Shown here: one piece after another, positions 55,806 to 64,000 of the stretch
Numbering within the stretch: the first letter of the stretch is position 1
Layout: the number at the start of each line of letters is the position of its first letter
Source: Adineta ricciae
Taxonomy: Eukaryota > Rotifera > Eurotatoria > Adinetida > Adinetidae
NCBI GenBank assembly: GCA_905250025.1
Contig: CAJNOJ010000089.1
Location: 204,665 to 268,664 of the forward strand
Reading direction: 5' to 3'
DNA: 64,000 nucleotides
Notes under the pieces: generated by a model
What the model saw: only the letters and a program-made list of their open reading frames with translations
Database searches by the model: none
Told to the model about the DNA's origin: nothing
Position numbers and translations under genes: made by a program

Positions 55806-57157
55806 TCAATAACGATATTTAAAGTATGCAGCAGTAACAACTCCAGTACAAGCGAGAAGAGCAATACATCCATACTGCGCAAGTAGTAGTCCAAAAATGA
55901 ACATGTATAGAATCTTTTGACAATAGTTTTCCGTATTAGACGGATCAAATTGAACTTTCGCTTTCAGAGGAAATACCCATATACTTCCCTATGGAAAAAA
56001 ACGAGGCAGCATTAATATTACCAGAAAATCTTACATTTCTTACCATTATTAACCATGCAAGAAAGAATAATATTAGTAAACATAGAAGACATGCACCGAT
56101 GCCTCGCCCAATTTTTAATCTTTCAGAGCAACATCTGAACGTGATCAAAGCCTAAAGGAAAAAGACGTTTTCTGGTTGAATAAACAATCAGAGATTTTAC
56201 TATAAAGAAAAGCAAAAGGAATGTACCGGCACCCACAACTCCAAAAATAAATAACCAGAAAGAAATCCGTGGCTCAATCGGACAATCCGCTTTGTATATT
56301 TGACTGAGAACAAGTGCAGCTACTGGTAACAGAGTGAATAAAATAAGTATAATGAGTATTGCTATCTTTTTCTTAGTGAAATAAATCTCATCTGAATCTG
56401 TCGATATATCTAGTGAATATTGTGGTGCATCACGTGTTTGCTTCAATGGTGGTGATTGATCTGGGATTGGTATTGTTTCAGTAGGACTATCGTCCTCATT
56501 GCATGGTTTTATTTCAAGCATTAATCCGTAGATCAGAACAGCAGATCTATTTTGTGTTTTCCATTCTAACTCTTCGTTCGGAATGTGAGGACATATTTCT
56601 ATTTGTTTTGCTCGAGCACCAACTGTTTCTGGCTGAACAGTAATGGAGTCTGCTTTTTGTTTGCATTGCAATACTACTTTGATCGTGTACATTCGTGAAT
56701 TATTAGGCGATTCAAACGTATATGTATGAGCATAATATTCAAGTGCTGCATAGGTTATCGAAGGAGTAGTAAACACGTAGTTCTCTCCAGGAATATGTCC
56801 TTCACGTATTTTTAATTTTTTTCCTGCCAAAGTCACATCGGAAGGTAGAAGTAATTGTCGATGTTCAACAGCAGATCTCGCATTTTCTATACTCGTTCCA
56901 TGGTAACAATTAAGCCATGTCTTCCATACATTGTGGACCTGAGCGATTGGCTCGTCGACAGATACGGCAAAACGAGTCCATCCACGAGGAATAACATATT
57001 TATAGCCAGCGACAGTAAGCGTATCTGGAAGTGTAGATGAATAGCATCGCTTACAATAACATCGATCGTGAGCTTGCTGACGTAGAACAGAAGGCCAAGC
57101 GACACTTTGCAGATATTCGTGTCCAACGCGTAAATTTTCGCATTCCCTTGTTGCCAT
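55806..57157 (-). CDS. NEURL4-C-terminal-like (ART-fold-like) domain fused to four membrane helices
   Basis: Three exons (56201-57157, 56044-56151, 55806-55988) with short introns give 415 residues. N-terminal region: a cysteine cluster CYCKRCYSS, GYKYVIPRGWTRFAV, CYHGTSIENARSAVEHRQL, then VFTTPSITYAALEYYAH. This resembles the C-terminal domain of neuralized-like protein 4, whose HGT and Y-containing strands suggest an ADP-ribosyltransferase (PARP-like) fold. After an acidic linker follow four helices: AILIILILFTLLPVAALVL, ISFWLFIFGVVGAGTFLLLF, GACLLCLLILFFLAWLIM and MFIFGLLLAQYGCIALLAC. These recall TMEM272-type four-helix proteins. No signal peptide, so the N-terminal domain is probably cytosolic. 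Catalytic activity is not established, since a third acidic residue is not evident. Confidence 0.7.
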
Positions 57158-60100
57158 TTATACAATGAAAAAAGAATGGCGTGCTGTTTCATTAAATACT
57201 GTTTGCCAGAAGCAACACCTTGGTAAAAGCCAACTGCTTTAAAAATTGTTTGCTTTACGATTCTGCCACGAGAAATTTCGAAAGGAAAGAAGCGAGATAG
57301 TCTGAGACTGCATAATTCGACGATAAATACAAATATTTATTTAACAGTTAATGTGTTTACATACATTATAAAGAATCACACATGGACAATAATTCTGTAT
57401 GAATGATTTTGGATTCGTTCGTTCTTATCTTGACTCATTCTAGAATAATTGTAAATGATGTATTCATCCATAAAACATAAAACGAGTCATATTCAATTTA
57501 AAAAAGCAAATTAATTAGATATTTTTATTCCTTCTCTTTTGTAATCGAATGAATTTCGTTTGTGGTACACTCAAACAAATTTCGGAAAGTGATAAACCCT
57601 GTCATGCATACCATTTGAGAAAACTAACATTCGATCTATGTTGCTCGATCCCGAAAAGCATGATATGCCATTGATTTCTGATCCTTTGGATAATAACAAC
57701 AAGGAGCAAACATTTTATCTGTATAAGACTCTTTTCTGTAAGAACGATAATAAAATTAAAAAAGAACTTCATTTTTTGCTTCGAAGCTACTCAATAAATT
57801 TGCTATTTCAACATTGTCATGTAATCATATATTTCTATCTGTTTTTGTATACACACGTGTGCGATTGTTATTGTACAAAAACATCATACGCAATCAACGA
57901 AGACGCCACAAAAAACTAGTGTTCATTATTATAACAGTACAAATAGTCAAACCCAATTTAATAATCAATGTAGCTAACAGTAGCGTATCCAGGGGGAACG
58001 CAAATGAGCGATTGCCCATCAATTTTTTACTTTCATAGGTCGATCGTTTTAACTGCCGAAACCAAGACATGAAACTTTCCTGTAAATCCCTGCACACTTC
58101 TTCAGTGGATTTTGTCGGATCTGTCTTTGTGCCTTGTATTCCAACGAAAGTATATCACTCTTCTGTAAACGCCAACATACATGAAGTACTTTAAAGTACT
58201 TTGGATCATCTCCACCTTCTGCTGAAGCTCGACAATAAAAGCAAAACTCAGATTTCAAAATTCTACCTTTGGTTCTTCATTTTACGTTTGCCTCTGGCAA
58301 TTGTTGAGGTTTCAGACTTATGATTCTCGCTGGGCGGAACTCGAGCGGTGTATAGAATCGTTCATTCTTCAATATTTTCTGGTGGCACCTTGTTGTTAGT
58401 GTGACTTTGATAGGTTCTGGTATAAACTTGAGTCATGTGCGAACGATTCTTGTAACTCTTCATAGATTTGACCTGACAGCGTGGTGAAAAAAGGTGTTGA
58501 AATTTTTGAATGAGTCGGATACCAGTACGATGACTTCGGAAGTAGTATTCCGTCGAAATACTTAAGGTTAGCCAAAAGTAATGTCGGAGATACCTGTAAG
58601 GATGAGAGTGCAAAGGTGTTGATGTGCATCGAGATTGTTGACAAATGGTAATAGTATCCTTTTGTACTTCAACCTAAAAAAATACGTTTAGGTATACAAA
58701 GATTATTTTGAAATGTGAATTTAATCTTATTTACCTTGTTTGCTGAAATCTTCCCTATGGTTTTTTTCTCAAATGGACTTCGCAAATAGCTTTATTTTGA
58801 ATATCTCGTTGCCTTTGCTGCATTCAATTTCGTTCAAATATGAAATGTGAAGTGAGACTTATCTGAACAAGGTGATTTATTTCGCTGTAGTAGTCAAGAA
58901 AATAAGAAATCTCTAATAAGACGGGGACATTCTATTCATCAGACGATCCTAAAGATGTGGTCGTCATTTGAAATTATTTCGTCAATAGAACAAGGTGTCT
59001 GCTTCCTTTGAAGATATTTCTAGATTTTCTAATATAAAGAACACGAGAGAAAAATGGGATTTTTTTAAATATATGAAAACCTGAGACATGTCTTCCGCCT
59101 TTCTTCTCATGGAATAGAATAGAATAATTTCATAGCATTTAGTGACATCATGCGTCTGTAAAAATACAGAAGCATTTGGTAGAGGACAGAAAGAATAGAT
59201 GGCAGAGGATCATGAATGAATGAATGACATTGCACATGCTTTATTTCACTTCCTCTTTTTTGTTAGCTGATAGGTTATGCATCTCCTTTCTTTTATTCAA
59301 TTTGTTGGTATCATTAAAATTTTTGTCTAATTATTTCTAGGAATTGATGTTTTCATACTTAAACATTTTCATGACAATTCAAGAAAGTACTTACATATGA
59401 ATAAATTCAAATAGTAAGTGTTTGTTCAAAAGAAAGAAGTAATACTCGTTTCAAATTCAATGTTTACAAGTCAAGTGTTGCTCATAGTTTAGTGCTCCGT
59501 ATGCTGTTTCTAAATGTCTGTCTAGTTGACTCTAATATCTATAGATACAGCCCGGGAGAGATTTTTTTTTCTGTTAGAACTATTGTTGTGAGATCATTAT
59601 ATCCCTCCAGAGAGTATACGATTGTTAACCCAGAGTAATATGCATATTCTATTACCCTTTTTTTGCTTGCTGATGAACAGAAATGCATACTTTTAAGGAG
59701 ATTTTTCTCCTGATTGAGGTTATCAAGAATAGTAGAATGATGCGAAGAGTTTTATAAATTTCTCTGATCGCTTTTTTGTTCTTTTGCTTATTAATACACG
59801 ATGTCTCAAAACATTCACGCCTCCATTTCTGTTCTAAAATCAAATGATCTCCCTAAGAATTTCGCACCAAATTGGAACACGTCAGAGAATCCATGAGCGT
59901 GTGCGCAATTACGTAGTCATGATTAACAATGGAAGAAAGAAATAAAGAGAAGAAAAAGATGGAAACAATGCATGCATATGTTGCACGTAGAGATAAGAGA
60001 AGAATGGAGAAAAAGAGAATAAGTAGCCAGCAGCATTTTGTCTCGACTTGTTTTGTTTCTTTCCTTTCTTCAGTGTTCGTTGCTCGCAAAGAGAGCTTTT

Positions 60101-60438
60101 TCCGTTACGTTAACACTAGAACTAATAATCCTTATATGACGAGAGTTATTTCACATATTCAATCTTATCATTGTATAAGATCTTTTATTTACGTAATAGG
60201 AAATATTCCGTCTAATTAGGCTGATTGATGAAGTTTTTTTTATGGACTTCGATTTGATACAAATTTGTAAATGAAGTCACTTGACCATATGAGAGAATCA
60301 GGGGGTGTCAAACAGTTAGTCACAAGACAACTTGTCACGGTTAGTTCGCTGTTTCTTGAAAAAGGAAAAATCTATGTGCATAACGACATTATTCACGATG
60401 AATTATCTTAGTAACAGATTTATCATTTTGTAGAATTA
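57158..60438. other. Gene-poor 3.3 kb, nothing confidently recognised
   Basis: Unique sequence. Several frames of 60 to 96 codons occur (57638 plus, 58049 and 58362 minus, 59929 plus) without recognisable domains; those at 57894-58644 on the minus strand could be fragments of an old gene. There is purine-rich low complexity near 59925-60025. The right end should contain the promoter and any 5' non-coding exon of the otopetrin gene; a TTTTGTAG acceptor-like sequence at 60426-60433 lies just before its ATG. Confidence 0.5.
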
Positions 60439-63400
60439 ATGACAGAGACAATGAACGCAACTGGAATGTCAAATGAAGAACCATTAATCACGACGACGGA
60501 AACTCACAAAAGGTATTTCCATTTTTTTTCGTATGAATAAATATAATGTTGATATTTTTCTTGAATTATCATCGAAATGTTTATCAAGCAGATGATCTAA
60601 GGTTGTTCTCTTGTTAAAAAGTTCTTCATGTAAGTTTCGACGAATCCACATGAGAAAATATTTCGTAATGTTATATAACAAAGTAGTCGTCTGAACTAAA
60701 TCATTCGCCTGCAAGAGCTGCTTGTAAGTCTTCATTCGAAGAAAAAGAAAATCTCAAATCAACGGTGCGCTATTTAAGCTACGTGAACACCATAGTTTTA
60801 TTATGTAAAAGTTGCTCGTTGTATTTAATGTTGTAGAGAATTGAATGGAATTCTTTGTTAATAAATGAGATATTAAAATCGTCATTCATATGTCATCGAT
60901 TAGTTTAATAAATATGAATATTGGTTTGATTTAGAGATAGATGAGAGATATCTCAGCGAATCATTTACTTATCATGAGAACCTCAAACTGACGTACAATA
61001 TTTATGTACAGCTCTTAATTCAATTTCGATTTCATATTCAATAATTTTTCTTCTTCTTTTTTTCCGTTTAGAGTCAACGAGGAGACCATAAATGCCTACA
61101 GAATCTTCAGCATTCTCTATGGTTTGGGTAAGTGATGTTCGATTTAAATTCAGCTGTTCGTCCGATCAGTTATCATAGACAGATAAATTTGTCTTTGGCC
61201 ATTATATAAACGCGATAATTGTTTAGTTGTCTTCTTGGGTGGTGTGGCTTTTTCAGTTTCCTATGCTATCGTACAAGGAGAAAGAGCCGAAATTATCAAA
61301 TTTTTGGCCAGGGTGAAGACACTGTTCTAAGAAGAACTAAAACTTCTTATTAACATCAATCTCATTTTATTGTAGAGCTACTTTATCTATCTATATTGGG
61401 TATCCATCATTTGGATTACATTCTGTATGATTGATATCCATCGATATCAACGTACTTCAAACAAATTAGATTCAAATCATATACATTTGACTTCCGATAA
61501 TCATCTCAATCGAAACAAATGTAGATCAGCATCGACAGAAGCAAATAGAAAATCATCAAGGACCACTTATACTGATTTGCAAGCACCCCATGCGTCTCAA
61601 GAAGATCAATCAGATAATAGTGAAGATATAGCAACTTCTAATGACCATGGCAATAAATTAAACTCTTTGAAAGATCTATCGCATTTATCGTTGACAAAGA
61701 AATCATCAACAGATATAACAAAAAGTGTTCAGGATCATGAGAATACTCAAAATACAATCGAACAATGCGATCGAAAGGACCATATTGTTCAAAACACTAT
61801 CGGCTACAATTATGATAAAAATTCTACTGTTGATGGTCTCTATACTCGCATAGGCATCGGAAGTAAGTGGAACAAAAAATAGGAGCCTCTAATATTTAAC
61901 AAAGATGGGATCAGTTCGTATCCTTTCACATCGAATCGAACAGATGATTAAAACAGAATACCAGTATAGTTTTGTTTAAAGGTCAATGTTATCGATACTA
62001 CAGAAACCGTATTATTTTTCAAATATTCATAGCTACTTGACTTTTTCTCGTTCTCATGGATCTCAAACCTTTAAAGTTTTTATCATGACTTAATCGGAAT
62101 TTACAATGAAAAATTCGTACAGTATTTTCATTTTGTAAAGTAGTTTTCAATACTCTATCCAAACTTCATTCAATCTACAAGAAATTCGAATAATTTATCA
62201 ATTCGTTCGTTTTAGTTTTTTGTCTTGGTACAGTGATTCATTCGGCTTTATCGATTCTAAGTAATCTGGAAAATCATTTGTGTATACGATGGATATCTGT
62301 CGTTGATAATTCTTCGCGATTACTCTTCAGCTTCACTCAATTCTTCTTTATTTTCAAACATTCGGACGTATGTTATTTTGAAATAATATAAGTTAAACAT
62401 TGAGTATAATTCTTTAGCTCATCATTCGATCTCATCAAAAACTAGCCCGATTGGCAATCATGCATATAGTGGTTACTAATTTGTGTGTATGGTAAGTTTA
62501 TTGTTACTTAAATAAGAGAGACTTTTTTCGTTGTCAGATTTCGATACGAACATAATGCTTGAAAATCAAAATTGTGAAATTTTTTAATCCGTTTTTTTTT
62601 GTAATTTCTCTCGAACTGACATGCGGATGTATCGATTGCAGCTAATTATAACGTATTTTAATAGGTTTCGCATGGTGGTCGTTGAAACTAAGTTGCAGAT
62701 TTTGGAAATGAGAGAACACGGAGTGGGCCTATCACAGCACAGTAGTACTGTTAACCACTTGATTAATGGTTAGTATTTATTCTCATATTTCTTTTAATCG
62801 TCTTTAACAAATTTCTCCTAATTGAAGTAGTCAATCAAAGTACAATCTATCCTTCTCGTAATTTACTAAACTTCAATCGAGAATGTTTCAAGTTACGCGC
62901 CACCGGCTTACCAATTAGTACATTTATCTACGAAGGATATATGAAATTGACACCAATTCTATATCCATGTACAATCGAATTTAGTCTGATGTGTTTGACA
63001 GTAAGTTCTTCTAGCCTTTAAGCTCATTGTTATACATTCAAACTGATTCTATCTAGTTGTTCTGTCTGATTTGGAAAAATATCGATAAAACATTTCTTCA
63101 TAAAATATCAGATAATGCATCGACAAAAAATGTTTTCATGGTTAATTGTCATGCATCGACAAAAGGTCTCTTTGCTGGATTGATTGTTTTCTCCTGTACA
63201 ATGATTTCGATCATTCTTTATGGTGTTTTACGACACAAATCGGATGATTCTGTCCATCTGACACAAACTTCATTGGCTCATACGCGTTTCAATGCAAGTA
63301 CAGCAACAATATCGGATCCCACATTCTACGCTAATGCCATTCTTGAAACTGGTAATCTGTGTCTATTGACGCTATCGTTATTCGCCACTGTATGGTCGTT

Positions 63401-64000
63401 AATCCGAGTTCGCAAATTGAACTATCATCGCACAAAATCACGTAAGAAAGAAAAATCGGCAAAAAGAAAAAGATGTTCTGATGTTATTTTGTCAAATAGG
63501 TTTCGACGATGTTCTTATGATTGTATCATTGACAGGCATCTATTTGTATTCGGTCTTCAGTGCTTTCGCTATCATAAGCAACTTGTCTTCATCAACATGG
63601 ATTGCTCATGTCAAATTAACAGTAATTATTTTAGGTAGGATACATAATTTCGCCACAGAATTGATAGATTAATTACTGACTCATGATTTATAGAATTTGT
63701 CGAAGGTACTGTTCACACGTTGTTCATTCTTGTTGTGTTGCGCAAACGTCTGAGACCAACAAGTAAACATGAATATCCAGCACGTGAAATGATCGCTCTC
63801 TTAATTATACTTGATTTGAGTCTCTGGGTTCAGAAAACGACAACTACGACCAAGTTCGAAGCTAATACAACTCAGCTGAACTTCTACAATGTTATTCCGT
63901 GGTCGATCATTGCTGCAACTGCTACACCTCTTCAAATATTTTTTCGTTTTCATGCATCCGTCTGTCTTTCAAGTGTTTGGGGAGATATGTACAAATTACC
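60439..64000 (+). CDS. Otopetrin family proton channel (3' end beyond window)
   Basis: Otopetrins are 12-helix proton-selective channels of the plasma membrane. Eleven exons in phase: 60439-60512, 61072-61127, 61227-61312, 61374-61862, 62216-62367, 62418-62491, 62665-62768, 62831-63000, 63057-63441, 63500-63634 and 63694 to the edge. Family landmarks: FLGGVAFSVSYAIVQG (TM1), LGTVIHSALSIL, ARLAIMHIVVTNLCVWFRMV followed by VETK, LTPILYPCTIEFSLMCLTLF, STKGLFAGLIVFSCTMISII, then REMIALLIILDLSLWVQKTT, NFYNVIPWSIIAA and FFRFHASVCLSSVWGDMYKL near the C-terminus. Exon 4 carries a long polar loop of about 120 residues (Ser/Asn/Asp-rich), longer than typical. The start at 60439 (MTETMNATGM) is the first ATG in frame with exon 2. 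No lesion is seen. Confidence 0.9.

Noticed and set aside
57638..57919. 93-codon plus-strand frame
   Set aside because: Composition and lack of any motif suggest chance; the hydrophobic end follows from AT-rich sequence.
59929..60219. Lys/Arg/Glu-rich frame that looks like a coiled coil
   Set aside because: It arises from a purine-rich low-complexity run; the reverse strand is equally open.
1..64000. CRISPR arrays, bacterial operons, tRNA or rRNA genes, telomeric repeats
   Set aside because: None was seen; introns, gene families and spacing are those of an animal nuclear genome.

Overview
The window looks like nuclear DNA of a small invertebrate, most probably a bdelloid rotifer. This is inference. 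It rests on AT-rich sequence, compact genes with GT-AG introns of about 50 to 55 bases, metazoan families (an otopetrin proton channel, a tyrosine phosphatase, DOMON, WSC and C-type-lectin receptors), many F-box and NHL-repeat proteins, and pairs of homologous blocks differing by a few percent. No bacterial operons, rRNA, tRNA or CRISPR arrays were seen.

Layout. Block 1-3374 (an F-box gene on the minus strand and a decayed PAN/NHL gene) is repeated at 6371-9585. Between them, bounded by single undetermined bases at 3375 and 6042, lie a proline-rich gene and a Tc1-like remnant. From 10970 a much larger block runs to 32864 (copy A), and a homologous block runs from 32866 to 55227 (copy B), with one N between them at 32865. 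In order the shared content is: hAT transposon remnant, orphan exon, secreted protein, WSC/C-type-lectin receptor (minus strand), PARP remnant, a 1315-residue three-module membrane protein, an NHL-repeat type II membrane protein, an F-box protein, VCBS, GPCR and SWIM remnants, and a secreted DOMON protein. Copy A alone carries a Cys-rich gene and a complete tyrosine phosphatase. Copy B alone carries the 5' part of the receptor, which is interrupted by a 2784-bp DNA transposon with about 340-bp inverted repeats. The two copies are either separated haplotypes placed end to end by an assembler or a true tandem segmental duplication. The single N at the joins favours the first.

After copy B come a minus-strand gene joining a NEURL4-C-terminal-like (ADP-ribosyltransferase-fold-like) region to four membrane helices, a gene-poor 3.3 kb, and an otopetrin gene running off the right edge.

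How the genes may work together: no pathway is evident. The repeated cassette is rich in predicted surface or secreted proteins (receptor, three-module membrane protein, NHL membrane protein, DOMON protein, small secreted protein) plus F-box ubiquitin-ligase adaptors, and is littered with dead transposons and gene remnants. That is typical of a fast-turning-over accessory region. Exon boundaries were worked out by hand from splice signals and frame continuity; family names rest on motif recognition, not on database searches.
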